NCBI GenBank assembly: GCA_026826555.1
Contig: JAKSZT010037307.1
Coordinates: 829,371-893,370 of the forward strand
DNA: 64,000 bases
Reading direction: 5' to 3'
Origin: Tolypeutes matacus
Taxonomy: Eukaryota; Chordata; Mammalia; Cingulata; Chlamyphoridae
Below, piece after piece: positions 47,021 through 58,320 of the stretch. Both the position numbers and the translations under genes were made by a program. The notes beneath the pieces are model-generated. The model was not told the origin of the DNA. It saw only the letters and a list, made by a program, of their open reading frames with translations, and did no database searches. Each line of letters opens with the position of its first letter. The first letter of the stretch is position 1.

Positions 47021-48300
47021 GTCAACTGATTTTTGACAAGGGTGTCCAGTCAACTAAATGGAGAAAAAAATAGTCTTTTCAACAAATGGTGCTGGAACAA
47101 TTGGATATCACATGCAAAAGAATGAAGTTGGACCTGTCTCTCTCAGTGTATACAAAAATTAACTCAAAAGGATCAAAGAAAAACCTAAATGTAAGAGCTA
47201 AAAGTATAAAACTCTTAGAAGAAAACACTGGCATCAATCTTAATGACCTTGAATTTTGCAATGGTTTCTTAGATACACCAAAAGCACAAACAACAAAAAG
47301 AAAAAGAGATAGGCTGGACTTCATCAAAATTAAAATCTTTTGTGCCTCAAAGGATACCATAAAGAAAATGAAAGAATACCCACAGAATGGGAGAAAATAT
47401 TTGCAAATGATATGACTAATTAGGAACTTTATACATCTAGAAGAACTCTTACAACCCAATGATAAAGACAAATAATCCAACTAATAAATGGGCAAAGGAT
47501 CTGAATTGACATTTCTCCAAAGAAGATCTATAAATGGCCAAAAAAGCACATGAAAAGATGTTCAACATCATTAGCTGCCAGTGAAATGCAAATCAAAACC
47601 ACAATGAGCTAACCCTTCACACCCACTAGAATGGCCATAATAAAAAAGATTACTGTAATAAGTGTTGGTGAGGAGGTAGAGAAACTGGAACCGTCATACA
47701 GTGCTGGCGGTTATGCAAAATGATGCAGTCACTTTGGAAAACAGTCTGGCAGTTCCTCAAAAGGTTAAACACAAACTTATCACCTGACTCGGTAATTCCA
47801 ATTCTAGGTATATATGCCCAAGAGAAGTGGAAACATATGCCCACTCAAAACCGTGTACGTGACTGTTCCTAACAGCATTATGACAGCCAACAAGTGGAAA
47901 CATAAATGTTCAACTGATGAAGAGATAAATAAAAAGTGGGAGGTATATCCATACAACGCAATATTATCCAGCAATAACAGGAATAAATTACTGACGCATG
48001 CTATAAACTTTGAAAACATTATGCTAAGTGATAGAAGCAAGTCACAAAAGATCACATATTATATGCTTCCATTTATAGGAAAAGTCTGGAACAGGCAAAT
48101 CTATGGAGACAAAAATTTACTAAGACTGCGGGGTTGAGGGGAAATGGGGTAACAGTTAGGCAATGAGGAATTTCTTTTCAGGGTTAGGAAAACATTCTAA
48201 AATTGATTGTGGCAATGGTCACACAACTCTGAATACATGAAAGGCCACTTACTTGTGTACTTTAAATAGGTGAATTATATCTCAATAAAGTTGTTTTTTT
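47021..48300 (+). mobile_element. L1 3'-half fragment, forward
   Basis: L1 ORF2 end and 3' UTR: 'caacaaatggtgctggaaca', a decayed frame at 47086-47415 (KINSKGSKKNLNVRAKSIKL), 'cacccactagaatggccata', and an 'ataaagttg' end with a T run near 48293. Head-to-head with the reverse piece at 46516-47020. Confidence 0.87.
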
Positions 48301-48305
48301 TAAAC

Positions 48306-48845
48306 CAAACAATAGAATAACCTTTCATGGCCTACTCTTGCTCTCATATCAAATTTAAAACTCTTCAAGATCTGTAAGGCCTTGTGTGGACGAGCTGGGC
48401 TATCTTTATAGCTCAATCTCTCATGGCCCTTTCTTGCTTACTACTCTCCACACACACCGGTCTCCTAGATAGGAACTTCTCCTAGACGCAAATTTCTCAA
48501 ACACACTAAGCTTGTTCTCGCATTAGGACCTCTGCATTTGCGGTTACTTCTCAGTTCAAGTGGAGGGCTTACTGCTGTCCTTCAGGTCTCAGCTCATTTG
48601 CCAGTTTCCCCAAGAAGCTTACTCTAAACATGTTAACAAGAGCGGCGCTTCCAATCCCCTTATCCTAATCTTTATAGCACTTGGTACAAACTAATTATTT
48701 TGTTTATTTACTTCTTTATTGTTCTTCTCTTTACACGAGAGAATGAACTCCCTAGAAGTAGGTACCTTTGTTCACTACTGTATCTGCAGTAACTCCAAAA
48801 CGAGTCTGGACTATCATAGGTGCTCAATAAATGTTGAATAGATAA
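48306..48845 (+). mobile_element. L2 LINE, downstream piece
   Basis: 'ctcttcaagatctgtaaggc', 'aggtctcagctcatttgcca', 'aatgaactccctagaagtag' and the end 'ggtgctcaataaatgttgaa' give the L2 3' terminus. Continues the L2 at 46355-46515. Confidence 0.85.
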
Positions 48846-49254
48846 AAGAGGAAAACACCCCGAAGAACTGCTTAGTAGCGTATGGATGCTGGCTGATGAA
48901 GGTCACCATAAACTTGTATGGGTAGCATCACCATCATACTGTGTAGAAACATCCAAGAGCCAACAGGAAAAAAATAAGGTGGTCAGCCCAAATCAACATT
49001 CTAAATTGATGGCAATGGACTGAAAAGCATCAAATATGCTGTGATAGAGAGAGGTCTCCAGCTGCTCACAATAATCCATGTTCTTCCTGGGCACGCAGCT
49101 GGACCACACTTCTCAGCTCCCCTCCCAACTGGTTATGGCCACGTGACTGAGTTCTTGACAATGAAATGTAAATGGAAGTGTTATCTGCCATACCACGTCT
49201 AGCCACAAACCTCTCTGTCATGTGTGCCTTCATGCTTTTTTTGTTTGTGTGCAG
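48846..49254. other. Unique intronic sequence
   Basis: Possibly MER/LTR-related ('ttctcagctcccctcccaac', 'gttatggccacgtgactgag'), but not assignable. Confidence 0.4.
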
Positions 49255-49795
49255 AAACAACTTTATTTTCTATAACGGAATACAACTTTATATATATAAA
49301 AATATATATATATATATTTATATATATATAAAAATATATATATAAATGTTACATAAACAATATAAGGGATTCCTATATGCCCCACTCCTTGTCACCCTGC
49401 ACTTTCCCACATTAACAACATCCTTCATTAGTGTGGTACATTTGTTAAAATTGCTGAACACATGTTGAAGCATTGCTCCCAGCCATGGACTACAGTTTAC
49501 ATTATAGTTTACACTCTGTCCCGCACAATTTTGTAGGTTATGACAAAATATGCAATGGCCTGTATCCATCACTGCAATGTCATACAGGACAACTCCAATA
49601 TCCTTCATGCTCTTTTCCCATTCCAAATGCCTGGAGTGAAGATGACTGTCATCAAGACATGTGCTGATGATGACAAATAAGAGTATCCATCAGTGTCCAT
49701 GGTTGTGTGGATGAGGGCTACTCTTATCGCAAATTCACTCACCCAGAGCCATTTTGTAAGGAAGAAATAAATTTCTACTGTGTTTGAACCATTAT
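49255..49795 (-). mobile_element. L1 3' UTR fragment with TA microsatellite
   Basis: Reverse L1 3' text ('gattcctatatgccccactc', 'cttcattagtgtggtacatt', 'ccatggactacagtttacat'), with a TATATA run at 49290-49345 inside it. Confidence 0.7.
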
Positions 49796-49805
49796 ACATT
49801 TTTCT

Positions 49806-50176
49806 ATTTTTTTTAAAATGCAAACACCTTTATTGTTAATATTTACATTTGGTTCTGTAAATAAAGTTGGCAAAACCTTTAAGAATTTTAATACATATTT
49901 ATAAAAATTTCAAGAATATGATCCTTATCTGAAAAGCATACATTTTTAAGACTAAAAGCCATTAAATGTAGAAGTGAAAGGGAAAGAAAAAGACACTGAC
50001 AACAGATTATTTGAATTTTTTCTTCTTCCCAGATATCTATAACATCACATGTGCCACTATTTTTGATAAAGCTTGTGAAACCCCCAAATTCTGATTTTTC
50101 TTAACTAGTTTTTCTATTTCCTCCTATAATATTTTCACTTTCTGATGGATTTTCCCAGAAGGTAAATTACCTATAT

Positions 50177-50218
<42 letters not shown>

Positions 50219-51480
50219 TTTTATTTATTTATTCATTTATCCCCCCCTTGCTGCTTGTGCTCGCTGGGTCAGCTAACCACGCCGTGCGGGCGGGCTTGCC
50301 TTCACCAGGAGGCCCTGGGAACCGAACCCGGGGCCTCCCATATGGTAAACGGGAGCCCTACTGATTGAGCCACAGCCGCTTCCCGACCTATATTCTTGAT
50401 GTCACATTCATTTGGTTCCATAGGAGGACTATGGGATGGAGCCATCCAGTATTTTGCCAGTATTGTCACGTGCTCTTGTGAATTGTTTATTGCTATCAAA
50501 CCAGAATCACGACTACGAGTTAATTTAAGATCCTTTTCCTTCAGATCCTTTGCTAGAAAAAGCACAGTATTTGACTTCTGTTTCAATTTAGATTCACTAC
50601 TATTCTTATTGAAACTAGAAAATTGTACAGATGCATGTAGTCCACATGGACAGTAATCCTCCCTTAGTTCTTCTAAGTCATTTTCATTTATAAAATGAAT
50701 TTATGTTCAGGAACATCAAAAACACATCCTTCTTTATTTTTATGTGAAGGTAGCTGTGTAAATTTCTGTTTTAGATCATTTTCAGAATATTTGTTAGTCT
50801 TTTTCTTATCAAGTCCTCTCAGTTCACTTGAAGGGCAGAGGATGGGTTCTGAAATAAACATGAGTTTTTGTTCAGGTTCCCTTTATACAGGAAATTCTGC
50901 TTGATCATCTACACAATGTTATTTTCCCTGAAGTCCTTCTGAGAAATACGTTGCAGTTCTAGGTATTCTCTTGGTTTAGTCTTTTTTTTTTTTTTTTTTT
51001 TTTTTCCAGTAACAAGAGAAACGGATCCAACACTGTATTTTACTCTCTTCTTTTTAGGTATGTCCCTTTCATATTCTACAAAATCAAAAACTAACTTAGA
51101 TACATAATATCATCAACTTGATACTGGGTGACTCTGTGAAAAGTTTCTGTGTTGCCCACTTAGAAGATGAGTTTCAAGATCTTTATATCTCTACAGGTAA
51201 CATTCACAATATCCTTTTAATTTCTTCTCTTTCAAATGGAGTTGAATTGAAGTTCCATCAAATTTATCACCACTTGTTTGGATTCTTAGTTTTACCTGAG
51301 TTCATGGCAGCCGCCCAGCACCTACATACTGGGACTGGAGAGGGCACTGTATTGGGTGGCCACAAAAGCACAGTTCCTCAGGGCCTGATGATAGGCCAGT
51401 TGGCCGTGGCCCCCACAAAGCAGAAAAGCCACACCTGCCAGAAGGGTTTCCAAGGCCGTATCCGGCTCTAAAGCATGGAG
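49806..51480 (-). pseudogene. DBF4: DBF4 processed pseudogene
   Basis: An intronless, broken copy of the DBF4 mRNA, the activating subunit of CDC7 kinase needed for replication origin firing. On the minus strand: VKLRIQTSGDKFDGTSIQL, then the DBF4-type zinc finger as GYCECYL (second finger cysteine changed) and DLETHLLSGQHRNFSQS, then LVFDFVEYERDIPKKKRVKY, later FISEPILCPSSELRGLDKKK, NDLEELREDYCPC, and VLFLAKDLKEKDL. Stops and frameshifts interrupt the reading, and a run of A near 50982 (minus) replaces some codons. The 3' end has AATAAA (49829-49834) about 15 bases before a short A tail, confirming mRNA origin. A DAS SINE at 50181-50384 splits it. The stretch 51301-51480 is GC-richer and could be 5' UTR with a start-like GCTGCCATGAACTC, but most of the DBF4 N-terminal half is absent. 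Confidence 0.82.
50181..50384 (-). mobile_element. DAS SINE monomer with GC-rich body
   Basis: Reverse copy with a 33-base T run, a GC-rich body and end CCACAGCCGCTTCCC. ACCTATATTCTT is duplicated at 50169 and 50386. Inserted into the DBF4 pseudogene, and very similar to the copies at 6031 and 37101. Confidence 0.94.
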
Positions 51481-51778
51481 GAGCTTTTCTGTCTACTTGT
51501 TACAGGAGTTGACCTACTCTAACTAGAATGAATGCCATGCATATAACAACCACACAATTGGCTGTTAACTTGATAATAAAATTCATGGATCCATAAGTGT
51601 AAAAGCAATTTTAGGATGTATATGTCTTTTCAAAAGAATCTATAATTATTTTTGAATTATTTTTTGGAAGGAAGAGGTCATATTTAAACTCTGTGAATCT
51701 CTCCAGAGCAGCTACCCAGCAAGCAGGCTACTGTTTGCAGCTGCCAGAAAGCCACAGAATGGGCTTCTGTTTGGAGGG

Positions 51779-52324
51779 TGTATTAGTCAGCCAGAGGGGA
51801 ACTAATGTGAAATACCGGAAAGGGGTTGGTCTTTATAAAGAGTATTTATTTGGGGTAGAAGTCCACAGTTACCAGGCCATAAAGCTAAGTTTCTTCTCTC
51901 ACCAAAGTCCAATTGCCACGTGTTGGAGCAAGACAGCTGCCGACGTTTGCCAGGGTTCAGGTTTCTTGGGTTCCTCTCTTCCCAAGGCTGTTTCTTTCCG
52001 GGCTTAGCTCCTCTGTTTCTTCCACAAGGTCAGCTGTAGACTAACAGGCAAACAGCTCGCTTCTCTTCTCCTGGGGCCTTCTCTCTAACATCAAAACTCT
52101 AACATCAAAACTGCTACTCAAAATCTGCTCTCTTTGTCCTTTGCCTTGCCTTTTATACTCGATTCCCCCACCCACCAAGGGGTGGGGCTCAATGCCCTAC
52201 TGACATGGCCCAGTCAATGCCCTAGTCATAACTTAATCATGCCCAGATTAGCAGATCAGTTTACAAGCATGATCCAATTATATTTTTGGAATTCATAATT
52301 ACATCAAATTGCCCAACAGCTACA
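51779..52324 (-). mobile_element. Solo ERV LTR, sense to DOCK3 (second copy)
   Basis: Same element as 35564-36073. Begins TGTATTAGTCAGCC and ends CAGCTACA, with exact GAGGG duplications at 51774-51778 and 52325-52329. On the minus strand it keeps a TATAAAAG box (52150-52157) and an AATAAA signal (51845-51850). It is slightly longer (546 bp) because of small internal duplications, e.g. the doubled 'aacatcaaaact' near 52088-52112. Confidence 0.92.
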
Positions 52325-52329
52325 GAGGG

Positions 52330-53355
52330 CCACACCAAACTCTGGTCCAAAGATAACAGGGTAAAACAGGCAAATTCCTGGGTGGACAAGGACTGCTGGG
52401 CCTATCAGAATCCAGTAACTTCTCTCTTTCTCCTTAATAGTAAGAGGAGGCCCTTAAGGCTAGCTCTCACAGTGCCCACCTGAACATCACATCTCCCCTG
52501 GACTTTTAGGGAACTGAATATAACTGATTTTTTATTTCAAAGGGCTTTAGGTACGCCTCTAAGTATTTCCTGTTTTGCTAGCTTCTCCAGTGGATCTGAT
52601 AAATAAATGCTGCTTTCTGCTAACATTCAACTTTTTGAAGGCAAATATCTAATCCAATGTATCCATGATTTGGCAACAGCTGTTATGCCAAATAAATATT
52701 TGGGAATACTGCTGGGAAATGTTTCTACCTTATATGTCTTCTCAGAGGCTTTAACACATTGTTATGTGTTGTGAGTACCCAAGAAAGGGGAATGGGCAGT
52801 TGACCCCACGCAAATCTATTTGACCCCACAACCCATTTTTGTATAAGGCAATGGAGTCTTCAGGAACACAGCTTGCTAAATGCGATAGAATTTATTTGCC
52901 AAGTAGAGCTACAACAACTGTTCACAGTTCCCAAAGGAGCAAGGGAACTATGGCCGAAAGAATAAAATTTATTCATAAGATTTTACCCCACACCTCTGCA
53001 TGAGAGCAACAGGTCAGGTTTTCTCTTAAATAATCTGGATGAGAAAACCCTTTCTAATTTACTATCTGATCTCTTTCACGAGAAAAACAGATAGTCTAAA
53101 AGCGCTTCAGTTATTAGAGAACTGCTTTACATTTAGTTGTCTTCATCTTTATAATGATGAGCTATGGATGAGCAGTACATGAAATCACATTAATTTCATA
53201 TTACTGAACAAAGTTCTTACAAATGAATTCCATAATTTGAATCTATGACAAGTGTAATGGTGTCTTTAATTTGAAAATCATTTGCTTTTATGAGAGTTTT
53301 AATTCCTAGATGGCACTGCATTTCACAGACTTCTCCATGAATGGCGATTTGTACA
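52330..53355. other. Unique intronic sequence
   Basis: No exon, RNA gene or repeat recognised. Confidence 0.4.
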
Positions 53356-53860
53356 TTCCTTCAGCAAATGTTTGGTGACCATCAATAAGGTACCAGCCTG
53401 TGTCAGGCACTGAGGAGGAGAAACAGTCTCTGCTACTTGGGGAGTGTATTTTCTAAGACTCGGTTTTAGAAATAGAAGCACCCTCTTCAGATAAATTCAG
53501 AGGGACTCTCCCCAACTCTTTCAATGCAATCTTCACACTTCTCATTCGGTCTTCCATGGAGATGGATGCCACCTGTTCAGCATCTCTCTCATGATAACCT
53601 GGCAGGTGCCTAAAAACACGCAAGTACCCCTCAAAGCCAATCTTCACTCTACAACCCAACCTCTCAAAAATTTCCTCACAGACTCACTTTCCAATTTAGA
53701 TCACTTGGCTTTATTTCTCAAGTTCTTAAAGATTTCCCACTTTATTTTAAAGCACGGAGAACTGTGCTTCAAACTGCTGTTGTTTGAACCAACCCGTTGT
53801 ATGGTATTTGTTTCAGCAGGTAGGAAACTAAGACATGGTTATATTTAAATTTAATTAAAA
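53356..53860. other. Old repeat-derived sequence, uncertain family
   Basis: 53356-53430 has an L2/MIR-like 'cctgtgtcaggcactgagga'. About 53780-53840 ('tgttgtttgaaccaacccgt', 'aggaaactaagacatgg') resembles an MLT1-type LTR end on the plus strand. The minus-strand frame at 53453-53659 lies within this and is not supported as an exon. Confidence 0.45.
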
Positions 53861-54458
53861 TAAACAACCAAACAACAAAAAGACAAACAACCCAATTACA
53901 AACTGGGCAGGGAAGCGGATGTGGCTCTAGTGATAGGGCTCCCTTCTACCATATAGGAGGTCCAAGGTTTGATTCCCAGGCCTCCTGGTGAAGGCAAACT
54001 GGCCTGCACAGCGAGCGGGCCCATGCGGAGAGCTGGCCTATGCAGGACTGCTGACCTGCACGGAGAGTTGGCGCAGCAAGATGATGCAACGAAAAGACAA
54101 AGAGAGGAGAGACAATAAAAGATGCAGCAGACCAGGGAGCTGATGTGGCGCAAGAGATTGAGCGCTTCTCTCCCACACTGGAAGGTCCCAGGATCGGTTC
54201 CAGGTGCTGCCTAAAGAGAAGACAAGCAGACACAGAAGAACACACAGCGAATGGACACAGAGAGCAGACAGTGAGCGCAAAAACAATGGGGGGGGGGGCA
54301 GGAATAAATAAATTTAAAAAAAAAAAAAAAAAAAAAAAGACTGGGCAAAGGACTTGAATAGATTTTTCTCCAAAGAAGATAAATGGTCAATAAGCACACG
54401 AAAAGATGCTTCATACCATTAGTTGCCAGAGAAATCCACATCAAAACCGCAATGAGAA
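53861..54458 (+). mobile_element. L1 3'-half fragment split by a DAS SINE
   Basis: 'acaacccaattacaaactgg' before and 'gcaaaggacttgaatagatt', 'accattagttgccagagaaa' after the SINE are standard L1 3' text. Cut at about 54458, where another L1 begins. Confidence 0.85.
53910..54339 (+). mobile_element. Dimeric DAS SINE
   Basis: Left head GGGAAGCGGATGTGGCTCTA with GGTTTGATTCCC, right unit from about 54141 with GGATCGGTTCCAGG, then 'gaataaataaa' and poly-A. ACTGGGCA is duplicated (53902 and 54340). Confidence 0.92.
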
Positions 54459-55599
54459 AGATTGTGGACTAGTAAGACATGGGAATCTCTTCTCCAGAAA
54501 AATAGCAAGAGGACATGTTGAAATAGCCCCAAAAAAGATCTTCTAGGGTTTAAGATAGTAGGTGAAGGCTGCACACTACCCACAGGAGAGAGGGACAAAA
54601 GAGGGAAATCGCGATGAAAGAACTGTGAGTTGGAACCAGCAGCAGCTGCTGCAGCAGGCACCCTCCCCGACACTCTTTACAATTTTCGGGCCTCTGGGCC
54701 TGTGACTACAGACAAAGGGGGCTCCAGGGATCTGCCAGTCCAGGAAAGGGGAGAGAGAGAGGGACACAGCCTAAGGCTGACCCAGGTTCTGACCCACAAA
54801 TTTGGGCTGCAGAGCCGCACGAACCCTTCCAGGCCAGGTGGAACCACAAGGTGGTTTGCCCTGGGAGCCGACGAAGGTCTGGAGAAATCCGACCCTCGAA
54901 ATCTCGCTCTCTTCTAGCCTGGACTAATTGTTGAGGACTCCACAGGAGAGGAGAGAGAGAGCCTGGGGCTGACTCAACTTTTGACTCGCAGGTTTGGTCT
55001 GCCCTGTCCCGAGAGCCCTTCCAGGCCAAGTGGGGCTGCGCCATTGTTTGTCTTGGAGCCTGCAAGGACCTAAAGATATACAAACCTCCCAATCTCCTCC
55101 TCTACTAACAGGGACTGATTGTTGAGGACTCAGAGGGGAGGGGAAATATTTCCTAGCTAAGAAAAGGGAGGGGGCTGCCAGAGAAGACTGGAGAATTGTC
55201 TCAGAAAGTTCGAATTACAAGGCTCTTAGCCTGCAGACAGGAAGCTCTATCATAATGCTCTGGTCTGTGTTGCAACAAATACACTCGGACCACGAACTGA
55301 ATTGAGAACTGCCAACGAGCGCCATCTCGTGGCAGACCAAGGAAGTGCACATAACAAAATGAAAAATAAGTAGGAGAGGTTTTTCCTGGCCTCCATAGCC
55401 TCCCTGCCCAACGCCCTAGGAAGCGACTCTACAACCAATTACTGCGTCCAGTGCCCAGTTCTGAGCAACCAGTAGGACAGTCCTAACAATCCAGGTTGAG
55501 CCAAAAATCAAAGAGCTGTGGTAACTCATGCCCTCCTGCCACTAAATCCCTTTAAAAGAGAAAGAGATTGAGCATCGGAGTAAACTACATCCTAACCAG

Positions 55600-56466
55600 A
55601 TGCCTAAACACCAGCAAAAAATTACGAGCCATACTAAGAAAATAAAACACATGGCCCAAGAAAAGGATTACATCAAAGTCCCAGAAGAGATGCAGAATTT
55701 GAGAGAATTAATCAGTGAGATGAGCAGAAATTTCCAAAATCAAATTAATGAGATGAAAGACAATATAGTTAAAGAGATAAATGACATCAAGAAGACACTG
55801 AATAAACACAAAGAAGAATTTGAAATCCTGAACAGAAAAGTAACGGAGTTCATGGGAATGAAAGACACAATAGGTGAGGTCAAAAACACATTTGAGGCAT
55901 ACAACAGCAGACTTGAAATGACAGAAGAAAGAATAACTGATACCAAAGACAGAGGAGCTAAAATTAAAGAGAGAAAAGAATGGAAAAAATTGAGCAGGGA
56001 CTCAGAGAGCTGAAAGACAACACAAAACACAACAACATACATGTCATAGGATTTCCAGAAGGAGAAGAGAAGGGAAAGGGGGCAAAAAGAGTATTTGAGG
56101 AAATAATAGCTAAAAATGTCCCAACTCTCACGAAAGAAATGAACTTACATGTCCAAGAAGCACACCGTACCCCAATCAGAATAAATCCAAACAGACCTAT
56201 GCCAAGACACATGCTACTCAGAGTGTCAAATGTCAAAGATAAAGAGAAAATTCTCAGAGCAACGAGAGAAGCAAACAATCATGTACAAGGGACGTCCAGT
56301 AAGACTTAGTGCAGATTTCTCTTCAGAAACCATGGAGGCGAGAAGACAGTGGTATGATACAATTAGGAAACTGAAAGGGAAAAACTGTCAGCCGAGAATT
56401 CTTTATCCAGCAAAACTGTCCTTCAAATATGAAGGTGAGTATAAAGTATTCACAAACAGAAACTAA
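55600..56466 (+). pseudogene. L1 ORF1 (frameshifted)
   Basis: The RNA-binding chaperone of L1. The coiled-coil part is open in 55600-56013 (MPKHQQKITSHTKKIKHMAQ to LSRDSES). It continues in another frame at about 55980-56309 with the RRM-like NIHVIGFPEGEEKGKG, then a third frame at 56230-56466 with VRLSADFSSETMEARRQWYD and LKGKNCQPRILYPAKLSFKY. At least two frameshifts make it non-functional. Its C-terminal end is interrupted by the SINE at 56491. Confidence 0.85.
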
Positions 56467-56490
56467 GTGAGTTTGCAAAAAAGAATCCAC

Positions 56491-56590
56491 GGGAAACGGA
56501 TGTGGCTCAAGAAGTTCGGCGTCCATCTACCATATGGAGAGACCGGGGTTCGATCCCCGGTATCTCCCGGTAAAAAAAAAAAAAAAAAAA
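56491..56590 (+). mobile_element. Minimal DAS SINE (tRNA head + poly-A)
   Basis: Starts GGGAAACGGATGTGGCTCAA, B box GGTTCGATCCCCGG, ends CCCGGT plus A run. AAAAAAGAATCCAC duplicated on both sides (56477 and about 56590). Second copy of the 84-nt form at 3139, inserted in the older L1. Confidence 0.92.
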
Positions 56591-56769
56591 AAAAAGAATC
56601 CACCTTTGCAGGAAATATTACAGGAAGCCTTAGAACCTGAAAGAAAAAGACAGGAGAGAGAGGCTTGGAGGAGAGAATGGAAGAAAGAATAGCAGAAAGG
56701 ATAACCAAAAGAGTAAAAAGAGAGACAAAATCAAGATGACATAGGAAAACCAAAGAATAAAATGGAGGA

Positions 56770-58320
56770 ATCAAAATCCCCAATCAAAAGATACAGGCTG
56801 AAAGAATGGATAAATAAAACATGAGCCATCCATATGCTGCTTACAAGAAACCCAGGGATACAAACTGGCTGAAAGTGAAAGGTTGGAAAAAGATACTCCA
56901 CACAAATAGTAACCAGAAAAGAACAGGGGCAGCTATACTAATATCAGACAAAAGAGACTTTAAATGCAAAAAAGTTATAAGAGACACAGAAGGCCATTAT
57001 ATATTAATAAAAGGGACAATCCACCAGGAAGATATAACAGTCATAAATATCTACACACCTAACCAGGGTGCCCCAAAATATATGGGACAAACTCTGGCAA
57101 AACTGAAGGGAGAAACAGACATTTCTACAATAATCATTGGAGACTTCAACACCCCCCTAACATCATTAGATAGAACAACTAGACAGAAGATCAACAAGGA
57201 AACAGAGAACTTGAACAATATGATAAACAAGTTAGACCTAACAGACATATACAGAACACTGCATCCAGACTCAGTGGGTTATACATTCTTCTCAAGTGCC
57301 CATGGATCTTTCTCCAGGATAGACCATATGTTAGGTCACAATTCAGCTCTCAGTAAATATAAAAAGATTGAAATTATACAAAGCACCTTCTCAGATCATA
57401 ATGGAATGAAACTAGAAATCAATAATAGACAGGAAAAAAGTAAATTTACAAATGTGTGGAGACTGAACAACACACTCCTAAATAATCGGTGGGTCAAAGA
57501 AGAAATTACAATTGGAATCAGTAAATATATTGAGACAAATGAAAATGAGAACACAATGCATCAAAACTTATGGGATACAGCAAAGGCAGTCTTGAGAGGG
57601 AAATTTATAGCCCTAAATGCCTGAACAACTGGAGAAAGAACAGCAAACCAATCCCAAAGCAAGCAGAAGGAAAGAAATAAAAAAGATTAGAGTAGAGATA
57701 AATGAAAATGAGAACAGAAAAACAATAGATAAAATCAACAAAACCAAAAGCTGGTTCTTTGAGAAGATCAATAAAATTGACAAACCCCTAGCTAGACTAA
57801 AAAAGAAAAAAAGAGAGAAGATGCAAATAAATACAATCAGAAATGAAAAGGGAGAAGTTACAAATGACTTCACAGAAATAAAAAGACTCATAAGAGGATA
57901 TTATGAGAAACTATATGCCAACAAACTAGACAACCTAGATGAAATGGACAACCAACTTACACTGACACTACAAGAAATACAAGAACTTAACAAACCAATC
58001 ACATTTAAGGAGATTGAATCCGTCATCAAAAATCTCCCAGCAAAGAAAAGCCCAGAACCAGATGGCTTCACATGTGAATTCTACCAAGCATTTCAAAAAG
58101 AATGAACACCAACCCTGTTTAAACTCTTCCAAAAAATGAAGAGGAGGGAAAATTACCGATACACATTTTATGAAACCAACATCACCCTAATACCAAAGCC
58201 AGATAAAGATTCTACAAGAAAAGAAAATTACAGACCAATCTTTCTAATGAACATAGATGCAAAAATTCTCAACAAAATACTTGCAAATGTAATCCAACAG
58301 CATATTAAAAGACTTACACA
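56770..58320 (+). pseudogene. L1 ORF2, truncated and broken
   Basis: Endonuclease domain recognisable in 56821-57624 ([38 protein letters not shown]), then a stop after [13 protein letters not shown]; it reopens at 57617-58105 ([48 protein letters not shown]) and 58136-58320 ([35 protein letters not shown]), where the younger L1 cuts it off before the catalytic FADD box. The usual start (the LNVNGLN segment) is decayed. Confidence 0.85.

Larger units (their letters stand above)
54459..58320 (+). mobile_element. Older full-5' L1, truncated by L1 insertion
   Basis: Starts near 54459 (AAGATTGTGGACTAGTAAGA) with a 5' UTR to about 55599, ORF1 remnants (55600-56466) and ORF2 remnants (from about 56770). 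It is broken at about 58320 where the next L1 enters; its 3' part must lie beyond the window. The minimal DAS SINE at 56491 splits it between ORF1's end and ORF2. Confidence 0.88.

Noticed and set aside
46516..48300. Single twin-primed (5'-inverted) L1
   Set aside because: The inverted and forward pieces cover overlapping parts of the 3' UTR, whereas twin priming gives adjoining, non-overlapping parts.
53453..53659. Minus-strand frame RVFRHLPGYHERDAEQVASI as a possible exon
   Set aside because: No convincing splice acceptor and donor, no DOCK similarity, and the surrounding sequence looks like old repeat.
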